Assembly (NCBI RefSeq): GCF_015223055.1 | Contig: NZ_JADFBX010000001.1 | Coordinates: 186,001-250,000, forward strand | DNA length: 64,000 bases | Origin: Pedobacter sp. MC2016-24 | GTDB lineage: Bacteria; Bacteroidota; Bacteroidia; Sphingobacteriales; Sphingobacteriaceae | Reading direction: 5' to 3' | Part shown: piece after piece, positions 7,735-17,263 of the stretch | How the letters are laid out: every line of letters starts with the position of its first letter | Numbering within the stretch: the stretch's first letter is position 1 | Notes under the pieces: model-generated | Told to the model about the DNA's origin: nothing | The model's database searches: none | What the model saw: the letters and a program-made list of their open reading frames with translations, nothing else | Position numbers and translations under genes: made by a program

Positions 7735-8048
7735 AAAAAACGGAGGTAGGCCAGAATGACCTTACCCCCGCATTAACGCTCTCATCGGTAAAATTAATAA
7801 ATTCCGATGATAAAGTATTTCAATTATTTGATTTCACCCTAAATATAACTTCAATTCATACGAATATATCTAGTGGTTATAATGGCATTAATAACGACAA
7901 TGCTCGTGCAATAATCCTTTGGATTACAAGCTATAAAACTAGAAAATGAAACTTTCTCTAACAATACCGCAAACTGCAAGGTTATTCACGAAGCGCAAAA
8001 AAAAAGCTACTTTTTTGATAGCAGCTTTTTAACGTTGATGGTAACTTT
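7735..8048. other. Noncoding spacer with hairpins
   Basis: About 310 bp. Near 8000-8032 runs of A, then AGCTAC...GTAGCAGCT-like bases and T residues form an imperfect terminator hairpin for the leftward XRE genes. A second imperfect inverted repeat (GGAGGTAGG / CCTTACCCC) lies at about 7742-7770. No gene is evident. Confidence 0.4.
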
Positions 8049-8462
8049 TCAGACCTTGGAATGATTTTTTAATTCAGCCACTTCTTTTCTCAATTCTGTT
8101 ATATTATCTTTAAGTTCCGCAATACGCATATTGCGTTCTTGTAGCAGTTCGTCTTTGGATTTTAATTGCTCGTTGTATAACTGTTTAATAAGCTCTAAAT
8201 CTGTTTCAGAGTATTCAGAATTAAACAATTGATTTACCTTTTGATTATTATAAACATAGTTATTTACATTGGAATCGAAAAAGTATTCGGGATCGACTTC
8301 GAAAAGGTGAGCTAACTTAACGGCACTGTCCCAAGAGAGTTTGGTTTGATCTGATTCGAGCTTTGATACCGCAGGCTGGGTCACCCCCAGCGCATCAGCA
8401 ACAACGCTCTGATCCCAATGCTTTTGCTCTCGTAATAACCTTATTTTTGTTCCTGTTGTCAT
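8049..8462 (-). CDS. XRE-family HTH regulator with C-terminal coiled coil (second of pair)
   Basis: 137 residues. Residues ~4-60 are a Cro/CI-type helix-turn-helix (IRLLREQKHWDQSVVADALGVTQPAVSKLE). A middle linker rich in Asn and Tyr (NVNNYVYNNQKVN) leads to a coiled coil at ~90-135 (LLQERNMRIAELKDNITELRKEVAELKN). The start overlaps the stop of the upstream XRE gene (ATGA), so the two are translated together. The shared layout suggests duplication and perhaps a heterodimer through the coiled coils. Targets are unknown. Confidence 0.85.
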   Translation of the reverse strand: MTTGTKIRLLREQKHWDQSVVADALGVTQPAVSKLESDQTKLSWDSAVKLAHLFEVDPEYFFDSNVNNYVYNNQKVNQLFNSEYSETDLELIKQLYNEQLKSKDELLQERNMRIAELKDNITELRKEVAELKNHSKV

Positions 8463-8848
8463 TTCCCTATGTTTTTAGCCAACAAGCCCCGAAGATATTC
8501 AATCTCTTTATCCTTGTCAATTATTATTTTATCCTTTTCGGCTATCATTCGTTCATAAAGTTGTGTTTCAACCTCTGATTTATGATTAATGGTAACTGAA
8601 CTATTGTTAAATCCTACGTCATTATTTTTAATCTCACTAATATAAACACTATCCTCAACATTGATCAAATCTTCAATTGTCATTTCAAAGAGTTCGGCTA
8701 TTGCTTTCAATCGGTCAACATCTAACTTCGTAATGCCATTCTCGATTTTTTGCCATGTTTTTAAATGAATATGGAGCTTATCAGCCATTTCCTGTTGGGT
8801 GAATAACCCTTCTCGAAGTTTTTTTATTTTGTTGTGAATTGCGCCCAT
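8459..8848 (-). CDS. XRE-family HTH regulator with C-terminal coiled coil (first of pair)
   Basis: 129 residues. The helix-turn-helix (~6-62) reads IKKLREGLFTQQEMADKLHIHLKTWQKIENG, and is followed by IAELFEMTIEDLI as in CI-type repressors. The Asn-containing middle (KNNDVGFNNSSVTIN) and the C-terminal coiled coil (AEKDKIIIDKDKEIEYLRGLL) mirror its downstream neighbour. It is the first gene of a two-gene leftward unit. A role in controlling island functions is likely but not shown. Confidence 0.85.
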   Translation of the reverse strand: MGAIHNKIKKLREGLFTQQEMADKLHIHLKTWQKIENGITKLDVDRLKAIAELFEMTIEDLINVEDSVYISEIKNNDVGFNNSSVTINHKSEVETQLYERMIAEKDKIIIDKDKEIEYLRGLLAKNIGK

Positions 8849-9665
8849 AATATAAATGTAGTATAAAAGTGTCTCAAATCCTCTAGCAAGGATAACAAAA
8901 GTAGGTTTTTAGTTAAACGGATAAGCTATATATTTGGTTTATAACTATTTGTTAGTAAAATCAAATATTTACTGCGTAAAAATAGATAATAAAACAAGAT
9001 TTTGCAATAACTAAACGATCCTAAAAGAAACAGAGACATTAATTTTAAAAAAGTATTGATATATTTGAAAACTTTATTTGGTCTACTATAGACGGAGTTT
9101 TTACTACAAATCTCGCAGATGGAAACGGCAAATTTTCAAAAACGGTGTGAGATGATATGTGAACAACTCTATCCCTTCCATATAATAATGGTCAAGGGGT
9201 GGTTGTTCCTATCAGCTTATACATCGTGGGCTCTTTGCCGTGCCTCATCTGTACAAGACGGAACATACCACTCCTTAACCATTTAAACAAAGGCACGTTT
9301 CGTTTGAGATTGAACCCAATTAATCTCAACTATGATGCCTGCAAAACCAACCAATTTATTTCTTGCCAATCGTTGTTGCTTATATGTGAAAATAACGTTA
9401 GCAGTCTGCAAGCGCTATCATAAAAAAGCACTCCAAAATCTTAACACCACACACCAAAGTCATTACTGCCTAATAAAGACGGTGCTTGCTAATTTTTGTG
9501 TTCCTATCCTTTCTCAAAAGGAATTGTTCAAATTGATCATAAAATCACCAGTCTAGCTGATTAAAATAACCAGCAGGCGGCGGCATTTCATATAGGGAGA
9601 TGCTCGTCGCCGTGCTTTTTTCTATTCTTTATCAACTGACCAACTTATTATTTCATAATAAACTA
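8849..9665. other. Long gene-poor stretch before the TlpA-SusC-SusD operon
   Basis: About 820 bp. Short open frames here (for example 9199-9556) have no start signals, no recognisable motifs and poor composition, so I call none. The region must carry promoters for the leftward XRE pair and the rightward uptake operon. It may contain decayed coding sequence. Confidence 0.4.
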
Positions 9666-10970
9666 ATGAAAAAAATTCTACTAACCATAGTACTGGCAAC
9701 GCTTTGCCTTTTTTTTAAGGCGGATGCACAAAGCCAGGACGACAATAACATAAAGCCCCTAAACATCGGCGACGCCATTCCAGAAGACGTTTGGAACATG
9801 GCTTTGCAAGTGGTTAACCATCCAACCGGCAAAAAGGCTAATACACTGAATGCCTATAAAGGCAAATTAATCATCCTAGATTTTTGGGCGACCTGGTGTT
9901 CTTCTTGTATTGCGGCCATGCCAAGTGCACATAAATTACAGACAAAGCTTAGCGATAGCCTCGTAATATTACCAGTAACAAATGAAGAAGCAAAAAAGGC
10001 TGAAGCTTTCTTAAAAAGTAACGCCACCGTCAAAGCTTTAAATCTAGCATCTGTAGTTACAGACAGGTTACTTGAAAAATTATTCCCGCATCAGCTTATT
10101 CCACATTATATATGGATAGATCAATCCGGTACCATAGCAGCGATTACAGGAGCTGAAGAATTGAATATTCAAAATGTAAGGAAGGTTCTTATGAAACGGG
10201 GTATAGAGTTGACAACTAAAACAGATTTTAACTTGGATAGACCACTTTTTATTGATAATGACGCTAATACGAAAAATATTCTTGCTTATTCAATTCTAAC
10301 AAAAGGGTACCAATCGGGATTGCCGGGAGGAACGACCACCAGACAAAGTCAAGGTATAACCAATCGAAGAGTATTTACAAATTCGTCGCTTTTAACCATA
10401 TACAGAGTTGCAGCCTTAAACCTGTTCAGGTCACGTCATGATGCCTTTACTGAAAATAGGCTAATCTTAGAGGTGGCTAAATCGGAAGCTTTAGAATTTG
10501 ATAAAAAGCGAAGTAACAAAGAAGAATGGGAAAGTGAACATTGTTTCAACTACGATGTAATGGTACCGGTTGATCAAGCTGATCAACTATATGAGCAAAT
10601 ATTAACAGGATTGAACCTTAGTACATCATATTATGCCCGTATCGAAAAGAGAAAGGTTGATTGTTTATTACTTTCTATCCGAAACCGTAAGAGAAAAATA
10701 TCATCTGTTTATTCAGATCAAGCGGTAAATCTGGAATTTTATTCCTATGCACTTAATTCTTTAGATTTTATCACCCATCCGGTAATTAACGAAACCGGAA
10801 TAACAGATCAAGTTAAAAGTCTTGCCAGCCGAGCAAAAAGCATGAATGAGCTTGAAAAGGAACTTCAAGAAAAAAATTTGGTGCTGACATTAGGATCAAA
10901 GGAAATTAATATGCTTGTCATTTCAGACAAAAACAATCCATTTCCAAACCCCACTAATAAGACAAGATAA
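9666..10970 (+). CDS. TlpA-like thioredoxin-fold protein of the SusCD operon
   Basis: 434 residues from the ATG at 9666, which starts a clean signal peptide (MKKILLTIVLATLCLFF...ADAQ); the frame is open further upstream but less plausible. Residues ~35-180 are a TlpA/AhpC-type thioredoxin domain with FWATWCSSC, redox Cys78 and Cys81, and a late LIPHYIWID strand. The C-terminal ~240 residues are an extra domain, with no recognised motif, that accompanies TlpA proteins in Bacteroidota uptake loci. The TAA overlaps the ATG of susC by one base. It probably acts in the periplasm, reducing or isomerising disulfides of the receptor or its substrate. Confidence 0.88.
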   Translation: MKKILLTIVLATLCLFFKADAQSQDDNNIKPLNIGDAIPEDVWNMALQVVNHPTGKKANTLNAYKGKLIILDFWATWCSSCIAAMPSAHKLQTKLSDSLVILPVTNEEAKKAEAFLKSNATVKALNLASVVTDRLLEKLFPHQLIPHYIWIDQSGTIAAITGAEELNIQNVRKVLMKRGIELTTKTDFNLDRPLFIDNDANTKNILAYSILTKGYQSGLPGGTTTRQSQGITNRRVFTNSSLLTIYRVAALNLFRSRHDAFTENRLILEVAKSEALEFDKKRSNKEEWESEHCFNYDVMVPVDQADQLYEQILTGLNLSTSYYARIEKRKVDCLLLSIRNRKRKISSVYSDQAVNLEFYSYALNSLDFITHPVINETGITDQVKSLASRAKSMNELEKELQEKNLVLTLGSKEINMLVISDKNNPFPNPTNKTR

Positions 10971-13900
10971 TGAAAAAGTTAATTATTTTGATGGCTTTGG
11001 TATTAGTTGCCAATATAGGTAAGAGCCAGTATAAGCTCAATGGTGTGATTAGGTCTGCGGAGGATAAGAAACTTCTTTCAGGGGCTGCTATTGCAACAGC
11101 AATAAAAGGTACAATTATTAAAACAGATAAAAACGGAAATTTCAAAATAGAATATCATAGTCATCCTTTGATGCTGGAAATCAGCCATGTTGGCTACACT
11201 GATAAAAAAGTTATTATTAATCAAGCAGAGCCTCTACCGATTCAGATTTTATTGGAAGAACAGGCTCATGAACTTAACGAGGTAATTATTTCAACTGGTT
11301 ACCAGCAACTTCCAAAAGAACGTTCAACAGGATCGTTTACGGTAATTGATAATAAAAGCATCAACCAACAAACAGGGGCTTTCATTTTGGATCGTTTGGA
11401 GGCAGTTGCAAACAGCGTTATTGTTGACAGAAATAGCAGTGGAAGCAATGGACGATTAATGATTAGGGGACTTAGCACCATTCAGGGCCCAAAAGATCCA
11501 TTAATTATACTGGATAATTTCCCATACGAGGGTGATCCGAAAAATATTAACCCAAATGATGTTGAAAGTATCACTATATTAAAAGATGCCGCTGCAGCAT
11601 CTATTTGGGGAACACGTGCTGGGAATGGTGTAATTGTAATAACAAGTAAAAAAGGGAAATACAACCAAGGGTTTACTGTTGATTTTAACTCCAATGTCTC
11701 TATTACAGGAAAACCGGACCTGGGCTATCTTAATCAAATGCCCAGCAGCGATTTCATCCAAGTTGAAAAAACACTATATGAAAAAGGTTTTTATGATAGT
11801 GATATTAATTCACCATCAAAACCAGCTTTATCCCCTGTAATCGAGCTGCTTACACAGAGAGCGACAGCATCACCACAATTAGCTCAAGAAATTGAACGCC
11901 AAATCGAAGTGCTTACCAAAAAAGATGTTAGGAACGATTTCACGAAATATTTCTATCAGAGATCATTCAACCAACAATATGCTTTAAACATCAATGGAGG
12001 TAATGAACTAACTACTTGGGCATTGTCGGGTAGCTATGACCACAACAACAGCGTTTTAAACGACAAGTTTAAGCGATATAGTTTAAAACTTCAAAATACT
12101 TACCGGCCGTTGGAAGCCTTGGAATTTTCAACTTCAATCTGGTTCAATGCAAGCGAACTGGCATCAGGAAGACCCGGATATGGCTCAATTATTTCTCGGA
12201 ATAGCAACTTATATCCTTATGCTCAATTTGCAGATGAAAATGGAAATGCTGTAGCCATCCCCAAGGATTGGAGGTTATCTTTCATAGAAACAGTTGGAAA
12301 CGGTAAACTTGCCGACTGGAGATATTACCCCCTGACAGATTATCTGAACGTACAAAATAGGAATAGCATCAATGATCTAGTGATTAATACCGGGATTAGC
12401 TATCGCCTACCAATGGGATTTAATGTTGATCTGAAATACCAATATGAACGTCAGAATAACTCCGTAAATAGTCTTCAAGGAGAAGATAGCTATTTTGCCA
12501 GAAACCTTGTGAACGGTTACACCCAGATTTCTCCTACTGGAGAGCTTACCTACAAAATACCTAAAGGTGGTCTTTTGGATTTAACTGATAACCTGATGCA
12601 ATCTACTGGCCTTCGGTCTCAATTAAGTTTTAATCAGGATTGGAACATCCATAGCTTAAATATTATTGCAGGTGCGGAATTAAGGCAAGTGAAAAACACA
12701 TCGAATTATAGCCGTTTATATGGATACAACTCAGATTTATCAACGTCGGGTATTGTGGATTATACTACTGAATACCCTAATTTGATCAGCGGAGTTAAAT
12801 CATTCATTTCAGGCCGGGATGGTATAACTGAGCAATTGAACAGATTTGTTTCTCTATTTGCCAATGCAGCATATACTTATAAGGATAAATATACAGCCTC
12901 CTTAAGTGCTAGACGGGACGCTTCTAATTTATTTGGTGTAAGTACTAACGACAAATGGAAACCTTTATGGTCTGCGGGTTTGAGTTGGGAGATTTCTAAA
13001 GAGCATTTTTTTGAAAACGACCTGATCCCTTATCTTAAATTCAGGGCAACCTATGGTCTAACAGGAAATGTTGATCCAAGCAAAAGTGCGCTAACTACCA
13101 TTCAATATTCAGGTCGGCTTTCTTCCAATACATTAACGCCTTATTCTACTTTTAGTAAGTATGCAGACCCAGAGCTAAAATGGGAAAACACTTCTATATT
13201 AAATTTTGGGATAGATTTTAAAACTAACTCAGGTAGAATAAGTGGAAGTTTAGACTATTACCGTAAAAAGGGAACTGACTTATTTGGTAATACCCCAATA
13301 GACTATACGGCTGGTATTGGTTCTTTTATTATAAAAAATGTTGCTGCTATGAAAGCCAGCGGATGGGACTTACAAATTAATACTTCTAATTTAAATGGGA
13401 ATTTTAAGTGGTTTAGCAGTTTAAATCTTAGTATAGCAAAAAATGAAGTGACCCAATATTATCTAAATAGTACAAATGGAAATTTTTATGTAAATAACAG
13501 TAATAATATTTCAGGTATAGAAGGTAAACCAATCTACAGTGTTTATGCCTACAGGTGGGCGGGACTAGACCCGGCTAACGGGCAGCCCAGAGGTTACATT
13601 AATGATCAGATCAGTAAGGACTACAATTTAATTACTTCATCGGGAACGCAAATTGAAGACCTTAAATATTTTGGATCTGCACTTCCAACATTATTTGGAA
13701 CATTGGGAAATACTTTTGCATATCATAATTTTAGTTTGACCATTCAAATTACTTATAAAGCGAGTTATTATTTCAGAAAAGAAAGTATCAACTATCCCAA
13801 TTTGTATACCGATGGCCAAGGCCATGCAGACTTTAGTAAAAGGTGGCAATTGCCAGGCGATGAGAAAAACACAAATGTTCCAGCTTTCGAGTATCCATTT

Positions 13901-14170
13901 TCAAGCAGTATGCAAGCTCTTTATACTTTTAGCGAGCCGTTGGTTGAAAAAGCAGATCACATCAGACTACAATATCTCAACCTTCAGTATCGACTAAACG
14001 GTAAAAATCTCGGTAAACTACCTATAAAGTCAATTGATTTTTACACTAACGTAAGCGACCTTGGCTTAGTATGGAAGGCAAATAAAAGTAGTTTAGATCC
14101 TGATTATGCCCAATCTAATGCAATTCCCTCTTCAAAAAATTGGACATTGGGAATTAGGGCGAAATTTTAA
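10970..14170 (+). CDS. SusC/RagA-family TonB-dependent outer membrane receptor
   Basis: 1066 residues, normal for SusC. After a signal peptide comes a carboxypeptidase-regulatory-like beta domain (~22-95, LNGVIRSAEDKKLLSGA ... ISHVGY). The TonB plug follows (~100-230) with RLMIRGLSTIQGPKDPLIILD and the SusC signature DVESITILKDAAAASIWGTRAG, then a 22-strand barrel ending in GIRAKF. It imports a ligand held by SusD, energised by TonB. The ligand is unknown; peptides or glycans are both possible, and the thioredoxin neighbour rather suggests a protein-derived one. It is cargo of island 1. Confidence 0.95.
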   Translation: MKKLIILMALVLVANIGKSQYKLNGVIRSAEDKKLLSGAAIATAIKGTIIKTDKNGNFKIEYHSHPLMLEISHVGYTDKKVIINQAEPLPIQILLEEQAHELNEVIISTGYQQLPKERSTGSFTVIDNKSINQQTGAFILDRLEAVANSVIVDRNSSGSNGRLMIRGLSTIQGPKDPLIILDNFPYEGDPKNINPNDVESITILKDAAAASIWGTRAGNGVIVITSKKGKYNQGFTVDFNSNVSITGKPDLGYLNQMPSSDFIQVEKTLYEKGFYDSDINSPSKPALSPVIELLTQRATASPQLAQEIERQIEVLTKKDVRNDFTKYFYQRSFNQQYALNINGGNELTTWALSGSYDHNNSVLNDKFKRYSLKLQNTYRPLEALEFSTSIWFNASELASGRPGYGSIISRNSNLYPYAQFADENGNAVAIPKDWRLSFIETVGNGKLADWRYYPLTDYLNVQNRNSINDLVINTGISYRLPMGFNVDLKYQYERQNNSVNSLQGEDSYFARNLVNGYTQISPTGELTYKIPKGGLLDLTDNLMQSTGLRSQLSFNQDWNIHSLNIIAGAELRQVKNTSNYSRLYGYNSDLSTSGIVDYTTEYPNLISGVKSFISGRDGITEQLNRFVSLFANAAYTYKDKYTASLSARRDASNLFGVSTNDKWKPLWSAGLSWEISKEHFFENDLIPYLKFRATYGLTGNVDPSKSALTTIQYSGRLSSNTLTPYSTFSKYADPELKWENTSILNFGIDFKTNSGRISGSLDYYRKKGTDLFGNTPIDYTAGIGSFIIKNVAAMKASGWDLQINTSNLNGNFKWFSSLNLSIAKNEVTQYYLNSTNGNFYVNNSNNISGIEGKPIYSVYAYRWAGLDPANGQPRGYINDQISKDYNLITSSGTQIEDLKYFGSALPTLFGTLGNTFAYHNFSLTIQITYKASYYFRKESINYPNLYTDGQGHADFSKRWQLPGDEKNTNVPAFEYPFSSSMQALYTFSEPLVEKADHIRLQYLNLQYRLNGKNLGKLPIKSIDFYTNVSDLGLVWKANKSSLDPDYAQSNAIPSSKNWTLGIRAKF

Positions 14171-14181
14171 ATTTTATTCTT

Positions 14182-15543
14182 ATGAACACAAAATATCTTA
14201 ATTTTTCCATTGCTGCAGCAATAATTATTAGTTTAATAAGCTGCCAGAAATATCTCGATGTAAAACCCGATAAAAAATTGGCTGTACCTTCCAAATTGGA
14301 AGATTTTCAATCTTTGCTTGATAATTATTCAGTCTTTGCCGCTGAGCCTAATTCCGGTGAAATGAGTTCAGATGATTTCTATCTTACCTCGGCTCATTAC
14401 CTCAGCCTGTCTTCGGACGTCGATCGACGGACATATACATGGGAAAAAGATTATTTGTTTAGGCCAGAAGACAATAGCTGGCGGGAATTTAGTACCGCAG
14501 TCTACTATTGTAATTCGGTAATTGAGGGAATAGAGAAGGTTAAAAGGTCAAACAGTAATAATACTGAATGGGACAATATTAAAGGTCAGGCATATTATTT
14601 TCGAGGAAAACGTTTATTGCAGGCAAGTTTTATCTGGGCATTGGCATATGACAGAAGTACATCGGATACCGATCTGGGCCTTCCTTTAAGACTGAATATA
14701 AACTTCAATGAACCTTCTGTACGTTCATCCGTGGAGCGAACATACCAACAGATACTGAATGATCTGAAGGTTTCCATTCACTTATTGCCACTGATACCAC
14801 TAAGCAAAGTTAGAGCGTCAAAACCTGCTGCGTATGCGATGGTCGCCAGAGCATATCTTTCAATGCAGGATTATAACAATGCCGTGCTGTATGCTGATTC
14901 CTGTCTTCGCCTTTATCATACCTTGTTAGATTACAACAGTCTTAATTCGGCTAGCCCGCTTCCAATTGATAGGTTCAATAGAGAGGTTATCTCCGAAAAT
15001 CAGATTTCAGTAGGTCAAATCCTGAACTTGGCCAGAGCCAAGGTAAATCCTGAACTGTTAGCATTGTACGATAACGAAAATGATTTGCGCAAGGCAATCC
15101 TATTTAAGGATAATGGTGATGGCACAGCTGGCTATAAAGCAAGGTTCACTGAAGGGGCAAGTCTTTTTGCTGGTACGGCTGTTAACGAAGTCTACTTGAC
15201 CAGGGCTGAGTGCTATGCAAGAGCTGGAAAATTGTCCGAAGCGATGAAAGACCTTAACACGTTATTGGTTGCGCGCTGGCGTGCAGGCACATTTGTTCCA
15301 TTTACAGCATCTAGTAAAGAAGAAGCCTTGTCAATCATTCTTAAAGAGCGGAGAAAAGAGTTGTTGTTTCGGGACATCCGGTGGATGGATATTAAAAGAT
15401 TGAATAAGGAAGGAGCTGAAATCCTACTTATGAGGAATGTTAATAATAAAGAATATAAATTATTACCTAATGATCTGAGATATGCCCTTCCTATACCCGA
15501 AGACGTTATCTCTATATCTGGGATGGAGCAAAACAAAAGATAA
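14182..15543 (+). CDS. SusD/RagB-family nutrient-binding outer membrane lipoprotein
   Basis: 453 residues with lipobox ISLISC (Cys21) and the SusD opening CQKYLDVKPDKK. The helical TPR-like scaffold is seen at ~95-260 (RGKRLLQASFIWALAY, AAYAMVARAYLSMQDYNNAVLYAD). The C-terminal part holds the conserved YLTRAECYARAG and ILKERRKELLFRDIRWMDIKRL. It forms the extracellular lid on the SusC barrel and selects the ligand. It starts 11 bp after susC and ends the operon; a strong hairpin follows. Confidence 0.95.
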   Translation: MNTKYLNFSIAAAIIISLISCQKYLDVKPDKKLAVPSKLEDFQSLLDNYSVFAAEPNSGEMSSDDFYLTSAHYLSLSSDVDRRTYTWEKDYLFRPEDNSWREFSTAVYYCNSVIEGIEKVKRSNSNNTEWDNIKGQAYYFRGKRLLQASFIWALAYDRSTSDTDLGLPLRLNINFNEPSVRSSVERTYQQILNDLKVSIHLLPLIPLSKVRASKPAAYAMVARAYLSMQDYNNAVLYADSCLRLYHTLLDYNSLNSASPLPIDRFNREVISENQISVGQILNLARAKVNPELLALYDNENDLRKAILFKDNGDGTAGYKARFTEGASLFAGTAVNEVYLTRAECYARAGKLSEAMKDLNTLLVARWRAGTFVPFTASSKEEALSIILKERRKELLFRDIRWMDIKRLNKEGAEILLMRNVNNKEYKLLPNDLRYALPIPEDVISISGMEQNKR

Positions 15544-15549
15544 ATTTAA

Positions 15550-15578
15550 AAGGTGGGGTTTAATATTAACCCCACCTT
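15550..15578. terminator. Terminator after susD
   Basis: AAGGTGGGGTT (15550-15560) pairs with AACCCCACCTT (15568-15578), an 11-bp stem with 7-nt loop. It lies between susD and the convergent gene at 15620 and probably works in both directions. Confidence 0.75.
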
Positions 15579-15619
15579 AAAATGATTAATAGAGCAGTCA
15601 GAACTGCATTATTTAATCT

Positions 15620-15982
15620 TTAATCTGGCATTGGTCTTCTGGAAGTAGCAGCAGCTTTAATTGCGGTTGGGCTATCACTATATTGGGTAGTGAAATAAGC
15701 ATCAAGCTGTGAACTGTTGGTAACTGCGTTATCAACCTCCAATTGACAAGGTAGTGCCTCGTTTGCTGACACACAGCCAGTATGGTTTGGATTCACCTTA
15801 ATCCATTTGCTACCATCGGTAATATCTCCTGAAGCATCTGAGTCAGAATTATAATACCAGGTAGTGGTAAACCTTTTACTGGCTTCACTTTTATCATTCG
15901 CTTTAAAAGCAAAAGTTATTAGAGCGGTTAAAACAAAAGCAATTGCTACAATCGCTCCTGTTAATTTTTTAGTTAAGGCCAT
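15620..15982 (-). CDS. Small secreted protein, DUF6520-like
   Basis: About 120 residues; Met at 15982 or 15997 can start it. A signal peptide or membrane anchor (MALTKKLTGAIVAIAFVLTALITFAFKA) is followed by ~90 residues with WYYNSDSDASGDITD and a Cys pair spaced by ~10 (GCVSANEALPC). This resembles small DUF6520-type proteins of Bacteroidota, whose function is unknown. It faces the SusCD operon and may belong to the same cargo. Confidence 0.65.
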   Translation of the reverse strand: MALTKKLTGAIVAIAFVLTALITFAFKANDKSEASKRFTTTWYYNSDSDASGDITDGSKWIKVNPNHTGCVSANEALPCQLEVDNAVTNSSQLDAYFTTQYSDSPTAIKAAATSRRPMPD

Positions 15983-16062
15983 AAGCCGTTGGCGCATATA
16001 TTTCAGGCAATATGCTTACCTTTAATGATGTAATAATGTTATAGGGTGTCTTTTAGCAGACC

Positions 16063-16359
16063 TCACTGATTACCATCGTATCTCGATACTTTGGTTTTCA
16101 TTTCCCGGATAGCCCTGTCTCGACTATCCGGGTTTGTTCGATGCACCGCATTTTTATGGTCATGAATAACTCTGTTAGCCACTCTCTTTCGGGCGTAAGG
16201 GCATTTGAAGATCGTCTGAATGGATATATTGATATACCACCTTCCTGACAGGTAGAAGTTCATAAAACGGATGAACAGCAGTACCATATAGGCAAGCATT
16301 GCCATTAAGGATATGATCCTGGCAATGTCTATCATTTTCGCTGCATCTACAATTTTCAT
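16063..16359 (-). CDS. Possible small membrane protein
   Basis: 98 codons. Residues ~10-40 form a hydrophobic helix (IARIISLMAMLAYMVLLFIRFM), followed by a basic tail. No family recognised. An overlapping frame (16175-16393) shows no such organisation. The GC-rich stretch 16394-16588 upstream looks noncoding. Could be a decayed gene. Confidence 0.4.
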   Translation of the reverse strand: MKIVDAAKMIDIARIISLMAMLAYMVLLFIRFMNFYLSGRWYINISIQTIFKCPYARKRVANRVIHDHKNAVHRTNPDSRDRAIREMKTKVSRYDGNQ

Positions 16360-16588
16360 TTCTTACCTTTTTTAATTCATTGCTCTTAAACACCAGCAGG
16401 GCGACCTTGGCACCACCTGCCCATTCACTGCCTGCACTTTAAGGTTGTACCCACCTTCCCTGTACCAGATCCGGCATCCTCTTACCTAGTACCGACCGGG
16501 ATCATTTGCGGATAGCAGCTGTTGTCTCTGGGACTGCTATCCTGTATCTGGCACTTCACCGTCAGGAATGGACGGCCGTCATACGGTA

Positions 16589-17089
16589 CTACCCACCCAT
16601 TCTTTTAAAGTCTTGTTCATGATCTGCCACCTTTGTTTGTTTTTTTAGTTTTTGTTGGTATTCTTTGTCCCATTCGCCAGAGGCAACGGTTTCATCCCTC
16701 TTTTCTATTGCCCTTGACAGCGCTTCTTGCTCGCTTCCTGAAAAAAGCATAATATTAAAGACACCTTCCGACCTTTTTGCTCCATTGTAAAAAAATATGT
16801 CATACTCTTCTCTCGCAGCCGCTTCAGCTTGTTCAATCAGATCACTGACTGCGAGGTTTACCGGATCATTTGTATTTTCTCGAAGTGTTACCAGATAGGG
16901 GTCGGCCTGCTTGTTGACGATATATTCGGGGTTTATAGGCGCCTCAACAATTTCAAGATCTGTAGGACGGGTTTTAAACCTGTCTATAAAATTTTCGGCC
17001 TTTTTCCTGTTGTCAAATATCGCTATGATCTCCTCCATATCATGATAACCAACTGGCTTTATGATATAGATATTGTTCGTGTTTTCCAT
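16589..17089 (-). CDS. Hypothetical protein with YIVxP-type N-terminus
   Basis: 166 residues from Met at 17089; the frame is open further upstream (to 17161) but that part is basic and unlikely. The opening IYIIKPVGYHDMEEIIAIFDNRKKAENFIDRF, then LEIVEAPINPEYI, resembles small cytoplasmic proteins that begin with a strand-helix unit and a conserved NP (DUF7336-like); I offer this only as a resemblance. The second half (~100-165) is helical and charged. No catalytic motif is seen. Confidence 0.6.
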   Translation of the reverse strand: MENTNNIYIIKPVGYHDMEEIIAIFDNRKKAENFIDRFKTRPTDLEIVEAPINPEYIVNKQADPYLVTLRENTNDPVNLAVSDLIEQAEAAAREEYDIFFYNGAKRSEGVFNIMLFSGSEQEALSRAIEKRDETVASGEWDKEYQQKLKKQTKVADHEQDFKRMGG

Positions 17090-17263
17090 GTTTCCTAATC
17101 CGTTTGGTAACCATCTTCTTTTTATTAAACTAAATTTCAATAATGATTTTTTACCAAGCAAGCATTAAACACACCATTTTCACCCAATTTCGGGGCAAAA
17201 ATGGCCTCAAAATGTGTGTTTTTTGCGCAAAACTCTTTAATGAGCTTAGAAAAACGGTTAAAA

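Noticed and set aside
9199..9556. Two overlapping short frames before the uptake operon
   Set aside because: No start signals, no recognisable motifs and unnatural Cys/Lys composition; reported as a gene-poor spacer.
16175..16393. A frame overlapping the possible small membrane gene
   Set aside because: Shorter, without membrane or motif structure, in another frame of 16063-16359.
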